A stretch of 64,000 nt of DNA, from contig OZ242345.1 in the NCBI GenBank assembly GCA_965208605.1, positions 1,054,001 through 1,118,000 on the forward strand. The letters are read 5' to 3'. The notes under the pieces are model-generated. The model made no database searches. It was not told the DNA's origin and saw only the letters and a list, made by a program, of their open reading frames with translations. The position numbers and the translations under genes were made by a program. This document shows positions 49,973-59,435 of this stretch, piece after piece. The number at the start of each line of letters is the position of its first letter. The stretch's first letter is position 1. This stretch comes from UBA9659 sp965208605. Its GTDB lineage: Bacteria > Pseudomonadota > Gammaproteobacteria > Pseudomonadales > Azotimanducaceae.

Positions 49973-51823
49973 ATGACAATCAAGAATCCCGTTGGTATCA
50001 CCGATGTTGTGTTGCGCGATGCCCATCAATCCCTCTTTGCCACCCGGCTTCGTATTGATGACATGCTACCCATTGCGGCACAACTTGATGATGTGGGCTT
50101 CTGGTCCTTGGAGACATGGGGCGGTGCCACCTTTGATGCGTGTATCCGGTTCCTGGGTGAAGACCCCTGGGAGCGCCTTCGGGAGCTGAAAAAGGCCATG
50201 CCGAAAACGCCTCAGCAGATGTTGTTGCGCGGGCAGAATATTCTGGGTTATCGGCATTACGCTGATGACATCATTGATAAGTTTGTTGAACGATCGGCTA
50301 TCAATGGCGTGGATGTTTTTCGTATCTTTGATGCCTTGAACGACCCAAGAAATCTTGAACGGGCGATTACCGCAGTGCGCCATCAGGGCAAGCATGCCCA
50401 GGGGACCCTGTCCTATACCGTGAGCCCGGTGCACAATATTGACACCTGGGTATCCATGGCGATTCGCCTTGCCCAGATGGGCGTGGATTCCATCGCTATC
50501 AAGGACATGGCGGGTCTGCTCAGGCCCTATGTTGCTTTTGATCTGGTGAGTCGATTGAAGCAAGCAGTGGATCTGCCCATTCACATGCAATGTCATGCCA
50601 CCTCAGGGCTTTCCACGGCCACCTGCCTGAAAGCAATAGAAGCGGGCATTGACAATGTTGACACTGCTATTTCCTCCATGAGTATGACTTATGGTCATTC
50701 GCCCACCGAATCCATTGTGGCAATACTGCAAGGCACTGAGCGGGATACCGGTCTTGATATTGAAAAACTAGAAGAGATAGCCGCCTACTTTCGGGAGGTC
50801 CGTAAAAAATACGCCCAGTTTGAGGGAACGTTAAAAGGTGTTGACTCGCGCATTCTGGTCGCGCAGGTGCCCGGCGGCATGCTGACCAATCTTGAACAGC
50901 AGCTGCGGGAACAAAACGCCACCGACCGGATGGATGAAGTCCTGGTAGAAATACCGCAGGTGCGCAAGGATCTAGGCTTTATCCCTTTGGTGACGCCAAC
51001 ATCGCAAATAGTCGGCACTCAGGCGGTTATCAATGTGCTTTCGGCGGAGCGATACAAGAACATTACCCGGGAAGTTGAGGGTCTGCTCAGAGGTGAATAT
51101 GGTGCCACGCCGGCGCCAATGAATGTTGAACTGCAAGCCCGAGTGCTTGCTGGCGACCAGCCAATCACCTGCCGCCCAGCGGATAATCTCAAGCCTGAAT
51201 TTGAAAGGTTAAAAGCAGAACTGCTGGGCCTGGAAGCTGAGAAAAGTCTTATTTTTGGTGAGCATTTTGATGATGATGTGCTGACCTATGCGTTGTTTCC
51301 GCACATTGCGCTGAAATTCTTTAGCAACAGAAACAACCCTGATGCATTTGAACCGGCTCCCGATGCAAGGCTACCCCCTGCTACCCATGACAAGCCCCCG
51401 GCGGGAGCCGCCGTATATCAGGTGGAGGTGGAGGGTGAAACCTTTGTGGTCAAGGTGTCTGAGGGCGGCGATATCCAGGCCCTGGTGCCTAGTGGACTGC
51501 TTGATACGTTTGCAGTCACTTCTAGAGACGTTTCTGGAGAAGTTTCTGGAGACACTTCTGCAGACGCTTCCTCTGAGCAGCTCCCTTCTAAAACAACACC
51601 ACCCGCCGATGCCGTAGCAGTGACTGCCCCCCTGGGTGGCAATATTTTCAAATTGCATGTCCGGCCTGGGGATACCGTTGTCAGCGGCGGTCTGCTAGTC
51701 ACTCTTGAAGCTATGAAGATGGAAACCAACATACAAGCAGCAGGAGACGGCATAGTCACCCAGGTGCTGGTTGCTGAAGGCGACACTGTGAATGTCGGCG
51801 ACACTCTGGTCTGGATAAGTTGA
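49973..51823 (+). CDS. oadA: Oxaloacetate decarboxylase alpha subunit (biotin-dependent)
   Basis: A 616-aa subunit. The carboxyltransferase barrel starts with GITDVVLRDAHQSLFATRLR and contains the metal and Lys motifs IAIKDMAGLLRPY and IHMQCHATSGLS. The PYC_OADA middle domain follows (about residues 290-450). The C terminus is the biotinyl domain with EAMKMETN (biotin Lys about 582). A linker at about 515-534 consists of four-residue repeats from a 12-bp unit. It transfers CO2 from oxaloacetate to biotin, and the beta subunit decarboxylates it and pumps Na+. The stop overlaps oadB by one base (TGATG). No gamma-subunit gene precedes it. Confidence 0.94.
   Translation: MTIKNPVGITDVVLRDAHQSLFATRLRIDDMLPIAAQLDDVGFWSLETWGGATFDACIRFLGEDPWERLRELKKAMPKTPQQMLLRGQNILGYRHYADDIIDKFVERSAINGVDVFRIFDALNDPRNLERAITAVRHQGKHAQGTLSYTVSPVHNIDTWVSMAIRLAQMGVDSIAIKDMAGLLRPYVAFDLVSRLKQAVDLPIHMQCHATSGLSTATCLKAIEAGIDNVDTAISSMSMTYGHSPTESIVAILQGTERDTGLDIEKLEEIAAYFREVRKKYAQFEGTLKGVDSRILVAQVPGGMLTNLEQQLREQNATDRMDEVLVEIPQVRKDLGFIPLVTPTSQIVGTQAVINVLSAERYKNITREVEGLLRGEYGATPAPMNVELQARVLAGDQPITCRPADNLKPEFERLKAELLGLEAEKSLIFGEHFDDDVLTYALFPHIALKFFSNRNNPDAFEPAPDARLPPATHDKPPAGAAVYQVEVEGETFVVKVSEGGDIQALVPSGLLDTFAVTSRDVSGEVSGDTSADASSEQLPSKTTPPADAVAVTAPLGGNIFKLHVRPGDTVVSGGLLVTLEAMKMETNIQAAGDGIVTQVLVAEGDTVNVGDTLVWIS
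51518..51577. repeat. 12-bp tandem repeat in oadA linker (5 copies)
   Basis: Units ACTTCTAGAGAC, GTTTCTGGAGAA, GTTTCTGGAGAC, ACTTCTGCAGAC and GCTTCCTCTGAG run in frame and encode the Ser-x-x-x linker before the biotinyl domain. Confidence 0.9.
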
Positions 51824-52968
51824 TGGCACAACTAGTCGCACTCTGGCAAGCCACCGGTATTTACCAATTTGATCTGGGTCAAGCGGTGATGGTGGTGGTT
51901 GGGCTGGGGCTACTCTACCTCGCTATAGCCAAGAAGTTTGAACCCCTACTGCTGGTGCCGATTGGTTTTGGCGGCCTGCTCAGCAACATTCCGGGGGTGG
52001 ATATAGCCGTCGGTGATGGCCTCTTGCATCAGTTATATGCGCTGGGTATTGAGACCAGCATCTTCCCGCTGGTGATCTTTATGGGCGTCGGTGCCCTCAC
52101 AGATTTTGCGCCCTTGCTGGCTAATCCCAAGACGCTTTTCCTGGGTGCCGCGGCTCAGTTTGGTATTTTTGCAACGCTACTCGGCGCCTTGGCACTCTCA
52201 GCATGGGGAGTATTTGACTTTGATATTGCCGAGGCTGCAGCCATCGGCATCATCGGTGGTGCAGATGGACCAACAGCCATCTATGTTGCCGGGCAGCTCG
52301 CGCCGCATCTGTTAGGTGCCATAGCGGTGGCGGCCTATTCCTATATGGCTCTGGTACCCATCATCCAGCCGCCCATCATGCGCTTGCTGACGACCGCCCA
52401 GGAACGGCAAATAGCCATGCCGCAACTGCGGGTGGTGTCCCGTCGGGAAAAGCTTCTCTTCCCCCTGATGTTGCTCATACTGGTGGTCTTGCTGGTACCC
52501 AGTGCCACCCCCCTGCTGGGCATGTTCTGCTTCGGCAATCTGATGCGGGAGTGTGGCGTAGTAGAGCGTCTCAGCAACACGACACAAAACGCGCTCATCA
52601 ACATCACTACTATTTTTCTTGGTCTGGCGGTGGGTTCCAAACTCAAGGCTGACCAGTTTCTAGTTCCTGAGACCCTCGGCATTTTACTCTTAGGGGTGCT
52701 GGCATTTTGTATTGGTACTGCCGCCGGCATATTGATGGCAAAGATGATGAATCTTTTGTTCCTTCGGAAGGACGGCAGCCACAAAATCAATCCGCTCATT
52801 GGTGCTGCTGGTGTTTCGGCGGTACCCATGGCGGCGCGGGTTGCCAACCGAGTGGGTCTTGAAGCCAACCCCAACAACTTCCTGTTGATGCACGCCATGG
52901 GACCCAATGTGGCCGGCGTCATTGGCTCGGCAATTGCCGCTGGTTTGCTGATCCGCTTCGCTTCTTAA
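51823..52968 (+). CDS. oadB: Oxaloacetate decarboxylase beta subunit (Na+ pump)
   Basis: A 381-aa integral membrane protein with about nine transmembrane helices. Family hallmarks are EPLLLVPIGFGGLLSNIP, the conserved GGADGPTAIYVAG (Asp ligand for Na+, about residues 145-157), NLMRECGVVERLS and GAAGVSAVPMAARVAN. It decarboxylates carboxybiotin on OadA and exports Na+, generating the sodium gradient that the SSS symporter of this window could use (inference). The start is ATG 51823, overlapping the oadA stop. The stop codon lies inside a 16-bp tandem repeat. Confidence 0.95.
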   Translation: MAQLVALWQATGIYQFDLGQAVMVVVGLGLLYLAIAKKFEPLLLVPIGFGGLLSNIPGVDIAVGDGLLHQLYALGIETSIFPLVIFMGVGALTDFAPLLANPKTLFLGAAAQFGIFATLLGALALSAWGVFDFDIAEAAAIGIIGGADGPTAIYVAGQLAPHLLGAIAVAAYSYMALVPIIQPPIMRLLTTAQERQIAMPQLRVVSRREKLLFPLMLLILVVLLVPSATPLLGMFCFGNLMRECGVVERLSNTTQNALINITTIFLGLAVGSKLKADQFLVPETLGILLLGVLAFCIGTAAGILMAKMMNLLFLRKDGSHKINPLIGAAGVSAVPMAARVANRVGLEANPNNFLLMHAMGPNVAGVIGSAIAAGLLIRFAS

Positions 52969-53001
52969 GTCCAGAGCTTCTTAAGTCCAGAGCTTCTTAA
53001 G
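52960..53001. repeat. 16-bp tandem repeat at the oadB stop codon
   Basis: GCTTCTTAAGTCCAGA occurs twice and then partially (GCTTCTTAAG). The oadB stop TAA is within the first copy. The period is not a multiple of three, so copies beyond the stop are free of coding constraint. Confidence 0.9.
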
Positions 53002-53051
53002 CCCTAATAAGATGCCGGGCTTCTCTCAATACCCGTCTAAGCCATAGCTCG

Positions 53052-54512
53052 TTAAACCATAGCTCGGGCTACCGCGGACACCCATTCAATCACTGGGGTG
53101 GGATATACGCCCAAGCCAATCAAGAGCCCACTCAGGGCGGCAAGGCTCCAACCACTAGCAGGGGCTATGGTGATGTCTTCTGTTACCGAGGAGTGCCTGG
53201 TCATCGTAAAGATCACTCTGAGGTAGTAAAAAAGACCGAGCACACTACCGATGATGACGGCAAAGAGCAGTGCCCAGAGTTCGGCATCAACCGCCGCGGC
53301 AAAAATATAGAACTTGCCGATAAAGCCCAACGTCAGCGGAATGCCCGCGAGGGACAGGAGCATGGCACTAAAGAAAGCAGCCAGCAGAGGGCGATTCCAA
53401 AAGAGACCTTCATAGTCGGATAGTTGCTCAGTGTCTCTATCGGCTCGCTCCCTGGACATGATGCAGACCACACCAAAGGCACCAATCGTCGTGATGAAAT
53501 AAGCAATCAGAAACACCACACTGGCTTCAATAGCGAGTTGCCGCCCACCGATTTCCGCCGCCGCCAGGAAGGCCACCATCAAATATCCTAGGTGGGCGAT
53601 GGATGAATAGGCAAGGATTCGCTTGATGTTGGTTTGCATCACCGCCAGCAGATTACCGAAGAGAATGGACAGCAAGGCAATCCAAAATAGCCCATCAAGC
53701 AGAGTTTGATATTGATAGCCGTCCAGAGAAACAAACAACCGAAGCAAGACCGCAAAGATCCCGCCCTTGGACACAGTCGCCAGGAAGGCCGTCGTCGGCG
53801 CGGGTGCGCCTTCATACACATCAGGCGTCCACATGTGGAAGGGCACCAGCGACAATTTGAATCCCACGCCTGCCAGAATCAAGCTACCGCCGATGAGCAT
53901 ATAGGCGTCGGTCATGCCGGTGCTGACCGGTGCCAGCGCAGCAAATGACAGGCTAGCCCTGGTCGCAAAAAGAAAGGCAATACCAAAGAGTATGAAGGCC
54001 GAAGACACGCCAGACAGTATGAGGTATTTCAGTGCCGCCTCCAGGCTGAACAGACCTTTAGCGGGATAAGAAATCATGGCATAGAGGGAGATGCCGAGCA
54101 GTTCCAGCCCCAGTACAAAACTACCAAAGTGAGCGCTATGAGCAAGCGTCATACCGCCCAGGGTCGCCAGTAACAACAGGAAGATGAACTCTTCCTGATG
54201 GCTCCCCCGTTGTTGGTGATAGTTGTACGCCAGGAGGCAGATAAAGAAACTGGCAAGCACAATAAGTGCGGAAAACAACAGGGCATACGAATCCACGACG
54301 AGTAGCGGCGTGACTAATTGAGTAGCAGCAACATGATCAAGACTAAGCGCAACCCAGAGAATGTTAGCCGCCGTCAGCAACAGCCCCAGGGCGGCAATCA
54401 AGCAGGTCAAACCAAGATGCCGCACAAAGGCAATCACCAGCATCAGCACGAGAATGACGCTGCTCAGGGTAATAAAGGGCGATATCGCGATGAGGTCTGC
54501 TGTGGTTAACAT
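53052..54512 (-). CDS. nuoN: NADH-quinone oxidoreductase subunit N
   Basis: A 486-aa antiporter-like membrane subunit of complex I, one of the three proton-pumping subunits. Conserved segments include GLELLGISLYAMISY (lysine/glutamate transmission region), AALKYLILSGVSSAFILFG, FKLSLVPFHMWTPDVYEGAP and RILAYSSIAHLGYLMVAF. About 14 transmembrane helices are expected. It is the last gene of the nuo operon, 44 bp after nuoM. Length equals the E. coli protein. The convergent oadB gene ends 83 bp away. Confidence 0.96.
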   Translation of the reverse strand: MLTTADLIAISPFITLSSVILVLMLVIAFVRHLGLTCLIAALGLLLTAANILWVALSLDHVAATQLVTPLLVVDSYALLFSALIVLASFFICLLAYNYHQQRGSHQEEFIFLLLLATLGGMTLAHSAHFGSFVLGLELLGISLYAMISYPAKGLFSLEAALKYLILSGVSSAFILFGIAFLFATRASLSFAALAPVSTGMTDAYMLIGGSLILAGVGFKLSLVPFHMWTPDVYEGAPAPTTAFLATVSKGGIFAVLLRLFVSLDGYQYQTLLDGLFWIALLSILFGNLLAVMQTNIKRILAYSSIAHLGYLMVAFLAAAEIGGRQLAIEASVVFLIAYFITTIGAFGVVCIMSRERADRDTEQLSDYEGLFWNRPLLAAFFSAMLLSLAGIPLTLGFIGKFYIFAAAVDAELWALLFAVIIGSVLGLFYYLRVIFTMTRHSSVTEDITIAPASGWSLAALSGLLIGLGVYPTPVIEWVSAVARAMV

Positions 54513-54556
54513 GGCCTAAGGACACCTTTCATATAAAACACCGCTCAGAACAATCC

Positions 54557-56086
54557 TCATGGGCTAGCCCCCACCCAGTTGGTCTGCTGAGTCGTGAATT
54601 CGTACAGGCTTGCCAAGACCGGGTTCACCAGATCAAAAACTGGCTGTGGATACACCCCAAGCCAGGTGAGGCCAAGCATCAGGGGAATCATCGCGAGCAA
54701 TTCCCGTGTGCCAAAGTCTGGCATGGCTTGCCGCTGCGCATTGAGTTGCTCGCCCAGGGGGCCCTGAAATACTCGTTGCATGGCGATCAACGCATAGATT
54801 GCACCGGTCACCAGCCCGAGGGTAGCGGCGATGGCCATGAATTTGTTGACTGAGAAGGCGCCCAGGAGTACCAAAAATTCACCGACGAAGTTGCCCAGCC
54901 CCGGCATGCCCAGAGAAGCGACGATAAAAAACATGCCGATAGCGCCCATTCTGGGCATGACTTGCCAGAGGCCGCCCATGGCGGTCATGTCTCGGATGTG
55001 CAGCCGGTGTTGCAAAGCCCCCGCTATCATAAAGAGCGCCGCTGTAGATAGACCGTGAGCCACCATCTGCATGACGGCGCCCTGGATGCTGAGTTCCGTC
55101 CAGGCATAAATACCCAGAAGCACAAACCCCATGTGACTGACACTGCTATAAGCCACCAGCCGTTTGAAATCGGTCTGGGCAAAAGCAAGCAGGGCACCAT
55201 AAATAATGCCGAGCACCCCGAGGAGCATCGCAAAGTCAGCAATGCGCACCGCCGCCTCGGGGAAGAGCGGCACTGTAAAACGTATGAGCCCATAAGCACC
55301 GGTCTTAAGCAGTATGCCCGCCAGCAACACGCTCGCGGCAGTAGGTGCCTGGGTGTGGGCGTCGGGTAACCAGGGATGAAAGGGAAAGGCCGGCAACTTG
55401 ACCACAAAGGCGAGGAAAAACCCCCACATCAGCCAATAAGCCAGGTCGGCATCAAGCCCATGCCCTAAGAGGACGAAGTAATTAAAAGTATAGATGCCGC
55501 TAGCCCCGGCATGGGTCAAGACCAGTGCCAGGATCGCCACCAGCAAGAGCATGCCACTCGCCTGGGTGAAGAGGAAAAACTTCATTGACGCATAGCCTTT
55601 GTTCTCATGTCCCCAGATGGCAATCAGCAAATACATGGGTATCAGCATGACTTCCCAGAAGAAGAAAAAGAGGAACAGATCCAGACTGACAAAGACCCCC
55701 ACGACACCCGCCAGAGTCCACATCAAATTAAATTGAAAAAACCCACCCCGGAAGCTGATCTCATCCCAGGAGGAAATCACCGCCACAAATCCAAGGAAGA
55801 TAGTCAAGGCGACCATCAGCAGACCGAGACCATCCATGGCAAAAACGAAGCCAATCCCGAATCTCGGAATCCATGGATAGTTGACATATTCCAGCCAGGT
55901 GGAGGACACATGCTCAAGGGGCAATAGTTGCGCGGGCTGCACAAAGAACATAGGTATCAGGACGACACCCGCCAATAGGCAGGACAAGAGGGACACCCAG
56001 CGGGGCGCATCCTGGCGCCAGCGTTCACTCAGCCAAGCGACCAGGCCGCCGAGAAACAAAATAACCATGATCGTTATCATCGTCAT
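54557..56086 (-). CDS. nuoM: NADH-quinone oxidoreductase subunit M
   Basis: A 509-aa complex I antiporter-like subunit, the same length as in E. coli. Diagnostic stretches are FFFWEVMLIPMYLLIAIWGH (essential Glu), FFLFTQASGMLLLVAIL, VVKLPAFPFHPWLPDAHTQA and RLVAYSSVSHMGFVLLGIY. It overlaps nuoL by four bases (ATGA) and precedes nuoN. The cytoplasmic membrane protein pumps protons as NADH is oxidised. No repeats or insertions were noticed in this subunit, in contrast with nuoJ and nuoG. Confidence 0.96.
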   Translation of the reverse strand: MTMITIMVILFLGGLVAWLSERWRQDAPRWVSLLSCLLAGVVLIPMFFVQPAQLLPLEHVSSTWLEYVNYPWIPRFGIGFVFAMDGLGLLMVALTIFLGFVAVISSWDEISFRGGFFQFNLMWTLAGVVGVFVSLDLFLFFFFWEVMLIPMYLLIAIWGHENKGYASMKFFLFTQASGMLLLVAILALVLTHAGASGIYTFNYFVLLGHGLDADLAYWLMWGFFLAFVVKLPAFPFHPWLPDAHTQAPTAASVLLAGILLKTGAYGLIRFTVPLFPEAAVRIADFAMLLGVLGIIYGALLAFAQTDFKRLVAYSSVSHMGFVLLGIYAWTELSIQGAVMQMVAHGLSTAALFMIAGALQHRLHIRDMTAMGGLWQVMPRMGAIGMFFIVASLGMPGLGNFVGEFLVLLGAFSVNKFMAIAATLGLVTGAIYALIAMQRVFQGPLGEQLNAQRQAMPDFGTRELLAMIPLMLGLTWLGVYPQPVFDLVNPVLASLYEFTTQQTNWVGASP

Positions 56087-57939
56087 GCGAGGATGACTCC
56101 CAGGGCGATCACCCCAAGGATGACCAGCCCCAACACCATGATGGCGGCATAGGTACGCAGTTGTCCCGTTTGGCTCCGGCTACTGAAGTCATGCAGGAAC
56201 CAGGTGCCTTTGGCGATGCCGTTATAGAGCTGGTCAATCATGTCCTTACTGTTCCAGGCGGCGACCGCCTTATAGGGCTTCACCAGCAATTGCTCATAGA
56301 GCCAGTCCATCGCCCAGTGGCTAAACAAGAATTGGGAGACTGCCTTACCGAGCTCAGGACGGGTCAGCCATGCCAGGTCCACTCGGGGCCAGAGATACAA
56401 GAGATAGGCGACGGCTAGCCCGGCTATGGGGATGCCCAGAGTAATCATGGGTATGTACCCGCTATGCTCAACCGCCGCGGATACCGGGAAGACCCAGTCC
56501 AGAGGCGGGGCAAGGAGCCCTCCCCCCAGTGCTAGCCCACAAAGTATGACCAAGGGTGCCCCCATCAGCCAGCCGGCGGGTGCCTCGGGCTGGGTCTTGA
56601 CCTCACCAAAGAAGACGATAAACACTAGCCTGAAACTGTAGATAGACGTCAGGAAGGCACCCACTAACCCGGCCATCCACAGCGCCGGGCCGTTCCAGGC
56701 GGAGTCATAGGCGGCAAGCAGGATGGCATCCTTGGAGTAGAAACCCGATGTCAGTGGCAGGGCCGCCAGGGCCGCGCTGCCAATCATGAAACTCCAGAAG
56801 GCAACCGGCAGATGCTTGCGTAGCCCACCCATCTTAAAAATATCGTGTTCATGATGCAGGCTATAAATAACCGCGCCCGCCGAGAGGAAGAGTAGTGCCT
56901 TAAAAAAGGCATGCGTCATCAGATGGAAGATCCCGGACGCCCAGGCACCCACGCCCAGCGCAAGAAACATATAACCAATTTGGCTAATGGTGGAGTAGGC
57001 AAGGATGCGTTTGATGTCATGCTGGGTCAGGGCGGTAAATGCCGCCATCAAGAGGGTGGCCGCACCAATCACGGCAACAGTGTTCAGCGCAATCGGCGAC
57101 AGCAGGAAGAGTTCATGCATTCTTGCGATCAGATAGACGCCCGCGGTCACCATAGTGGCGGCGTGGATCAGCGCACTGACTGGCGTAGGACCGGCCATGG
57201 CGTCGGGCAACCAGGTTTGTAGTGGCAGCTGAGCCGACTTGCCGACCGCCCCACCGACGAGTAACAGGCAAGCGATAGTCACCACCAGGTCGCCCGGCTG
57301 CCAGGTGACCTGCGCCTGCTGCAAGAGTGCCTGAATATCCAGGGTGCCCAGATGCAAAAACAACAGAAACAGCCCCAAAGCCATAGCCGTATCGCCCACC
57401 CGGGTGACTATAAAGGCCTTTCTTGCCGCCGCACCGTTAGCCGCGTCATGCTGCCAAAAGCCGACTAAGAGATAACTGCAAAGCCCTACCCCTTCCCAAC
57501 CAACAAACAAGAGCAGCAGGTTATCCGCCAGCACCAGGAGCAGCATGGCGGCAACGAAGAGATTCATATAACTGAAAAATCGGCTGTAGTCTGCATCGCC
57601 TTGCATAAAGAGCGCTGAGTAGATATGAATCAGTAGCCCAACACCGGTAATGACAAACAGCATCGTCAAGCTCAAGCCATCTATGTAAAAACTGACCCCA
57701 GGGGTAAAACTGGCGACATTGATCCAGGTGTAATAGCCAGGGGTTGCGGGTATGGGGTTGGTCTGGGTGAGGAAACCAATGCCGATGAACAGCACCAGCA
57801 GGGCGGCAATCGCCACACTACCCACCCCCACCAGGGCGACCGCCCGCTTGGACAGGTTCCCCAGGGTACAAAAGAGGATGACAAAACCCAGTAGCGGTGC
57901 CAGCGGGACCAGAAATGCAAACTCAAAGATAGTGATCAT
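56083..57939 (-). CDS. nuoL: NADH-quinone oxidoreductase subunit L
   Basis: A 618-aa complex I subunit, the distal proton pump with the long lateral helix. Recognisable parts are DGLSLTMLFVITGVGLLIHI, FVGWEGVGLCSYLLVGFW, KSAQLPLQTWLPDAMAGPTP, SALIHAATMVTAGVYLIAR and RILAYSTISQIGYMFLALG. The C-terminal amphipathic region (about residues 520-590) is present, so length and layout are normal. It overlaps nuoK upstream and nuoM downstream by four bases each, indicating tight translational coupling. Confidence 0.96.
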   Translation of the reverse strand: MITIFEFAFLVPLAPLLGFVILFCTLGNLSKRAVALVGVGSVAIAALLVLFIGIGFLTQTNPIPATPGYYTWINVASFTPGVSFYIDGLSLTMLFVITGVGLLIHIYSALFMQGDADYSRFFSYMNLFVAAMLLLVLADNLLLLFVGWEGVGLCSYLLVGFWQHDAANGAAARKAFIVTRVGDTAMALGLFLLFLHLGTLDIQALLQQAQVTWQPGDLVVTIACLLLVGGAVGKSAQLPLQTWLPDAMAGPTPVSALIHAATMVTAGVYLIARMHELFLLSPIALNTVAVIGAATLLMAAFTALTQHDIKRILAYSTISQIGYMFLALGVGAWASGIFHLMTHAFFKALLFLSAGAVIYSLHHEHDIFKMGGLRKHLPVAFWSFMIGSAALAALPLTSGFYSKDAILLAAYDSAWNGPALWMAGLVGAFLTSIYSFRLVFIVFFGEVKTQPEAPAGWLMGAPLVILCGLALGGGLLAPPLDWVFPVSAAVEHSGYIPMITLGIPIAGLAVAYLLYLWPRVDLAWLTRPELGKAVSQFLFSHWAMDWLYEQLLVKPYKAVAAWNSKDMIDQLYNGIAKGTWFLHDFSSRSQTGQLRTYAAIMVLGLVILGVIALGVILA

Positions 57940-58250
57940 CCTTGCATCCTTGCCGCCTGCTCAATATCCAGCGAACCCAGGCGACGATGCACTTGCAACA
58001 AGAGCCCCAGCCCAACGGCAACCTCGGCCGCGGCGATACTCAAAATCAACATAAACATCACCTGCCCATCAGCTATGCCCCAATGCGCGCCAACGGTGAT
58101 GAAAGCCAGGCCACAGGCGTTAAGCATGATCTCCAGCGACATCAAGATCAGCAGGATATTCCTGCGTACCAGGACGCCTACCAGACCGATCAAAAACAAC
58201 ATGGACGCCAACAACAAGCCATGTTCCATGGGGATGATGATGGCAATCAT
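57936..58250 (-). CDS. nuoK: NADH-quinone oxidoreductase subunit K
   Basis: A 104-aa three-helix membrane subunit of complex I. The sequence follows E. coli NuoK closely: EHGLLLASMLFLIGLVGVL, RRNILLILMSLEIMLNACGL (essential Glu) and QVMFMLILSIAAAEVAVGLG (second essential Glu). It helps carry the coupling signal from the quinone site to the antiporter subunits. It overlaps nuoJ and nuoL by four bases each. Confidence 0.96.
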   Translation of the reverse strand: MIAIIIPMEHGLLLASMLFLIGLVGVLVRRNILLILMSLEIMLNACGLAFITVGAHWGIADGQVMFMLILSIAAAEVAVGLGLLLQVHRRLGSLDIEQAARMQG

Positions 58251-58864
58251 CGGGGCGCCTCTGAGGGCGTTGCTGGCGTCGTTTCTGACGCTGGTTCTGA
58301 CATGACTTCTGACGCTGTTCCTGACACTGGTTCTGACATGACTTCTGACAGGCCTTCTCGGCCATCCAGCAAGTAACGATGCCCCAGATGATAGGCACCT
58401 ACCAGCCCGGCAAGCAGTAGCATGGCGGCAAGTTCAACGGCCAGGACCCAGGGGCCAAAGAGCAACATGCCCACTGCCTTGGGAGCCACCACCAGGCCAC
58501 TGCTAAGCGACTGCTCCGCATTGATCAGCACATACACAATTTCCGCAAACAGCACCAGACACAGGATGCTCGGCATGATCCAGATCCGGGGGCTTAGCAG
58601 AAGCTGTTCCTGAGCATGACCCGCAGCCCCCAGATTCAACATCATGATGACAAACACAAACAACACCATGATGGCACCAGCATAAATGAGTACTTCAAGG
58701 GCAGCAGCGAAGGGCGCCCCCAGCACATAGAAGAGCACCGCCGAGGCGAGCAGGGACACAATGAGATACATCAAAGCATGGGACACATTATGTCTTGTTA
58801 TGGCAAGCAGTGAGGCAATAAGTGCAACCGTTGCCGCTATGTAAAACAGCCCGTATTCAAGCAT
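58247..58864 (-). CDS. nuoJ: NADH-quinone oxidoreductase subunit J with repeat-derived C-terminal tail
   Basis: A 205-aa complex I membrane subunit (E. coli 184 aa). The five-helix core is recognisable: RHNVSHALMYLIVSLLASAV, APFAAALEVLIYAGAIMVLF and VFVIMMLNLG. After the last helix (GLVGAYHLGHRY) the protein continues with a Ser/Glu/Thr/Pro-rich tail of about 35 residues (SEVMSEPVSGTASEVMSEP) encoded by a 12-bp tandem repeat. The tail runs up to the 4-bp overlap with nuoK, so it is fully translated. Its location outside the membrane core suggests tolerance, not function, but this is inference. Confidence 0.94.
   Translation of the reverse strand: MLEYGLFYIAATVALIASLLAITRHNVSHALMYLIVSLLASAVLFYVLGAPFAAALEVLIYAGAIMVLFVFVIMMLNLGAAGHAQEQLLLSPRIWIMPSILCLVLFAEIVYVLINAEQSLSSGLVVAPKAVGMLLFGPWVLAVELAAMLLLAGLVGAYHLGHRYLLDGREGLSEVMSEPVSGTASEVMSEPASETTPATPSEAPR
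58284..58355. repeat. 12-bp tandem repeat in nuoJ tail (6 copies)
   Basis: Units TCTGACGCTGGT, TCTGACATGACT, TCTGACGCTGTT, CCTGACACTGGT, TCTGACATGACT and TCTGACAGGCCT form a 72-bp array with a higher-order 36-bp period. It encodes the C-terminal tail of NuoJ. Confidence 0.92.
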
Positions 58865-58873
58865 GCGTATCTC

Positions 58874-59401
58874 CTATGGCAGTAGACTCTTGATGTCTAC
58901 CGGCTGGTTCTCGTTTAATGCTTCGCCCTTTGCCTTGCCTTTGATGGTCTTGCCCGCAACACCGTAGAAGCTGTAGCCATGATATTTACCCTGACCACTA
59001 ATCAGCAGGTGTTCTTTTTCATACACCATATTCTGTCGGTCATACTCGCACATCTCAAAATCAGGCGTGAGTTGGATGGCATAGGTGGGGCAGGCTTCCT
59101 CACACATGCCACACATGATGCAACGGGAAAAGTTAATGCGGAAAAATTCCGGATACCATCGGCCGTCCTCGTCTTCGGTTTTTTGCAGGGCAATACAATC
59201 CACCGGGCAAACCACCGCACAAAGGTTGCAGGCGACACACCGTTCCTCGCCATCTGGGTCCCTGGTTAATATGATGCGCCCCCTATATCGAGGTGCTAGG
59301 TAGGGCATTTCCTCCGGGTACTGGACTGTGTCGGCTCGGGTAAAAGTATGCAGTAACACTCCGTAGAGGGTCACCAGTTGACTCCAGATAGCGTTTAGCA
59401 T
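58874..59401 (-). CDS. nuoI: NADH-quinone oxidoreductase subunit I
   Basis: A 175-aa peripheral subunit carrying the two [4Fe-4S] clusters N6a and N6b: CVACNLCAVVCPVDC and CIMCGMCEEACPTYA. The sequence from YRGRIILTRDPDGEERC to QGKYHGYSFY follows E. coli NuoI closely. The start is set at ATG 59399-59401 to match family length; a TTG ten codons earlier (59431) is possible, and no strong ribosome-binding site decides. It lies between nuoH (upstream) and nuoJ (9 bp downstream). Confidence 0.94.
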   Translation of the reverse strand: MLNAIWSQLVTLYGVLLHTFTRADTVQYPEEMPYLAPRYRGRIILTRDPDGEERCVACNLCAVVCPVDCIALQKTEDEDGRWYPEFFRINFSRCIMCGMCEEACPTYAIQLTPDFEMCEYDRQNMVYEKEHLLISGQGKYHGYSFYGVAGKTIKGKAKGEALNENQPVDIKSLLP

Positions 59402-59435
59402 CGGGGCACCATCCCCGCCGTCAATAAACAACTGC

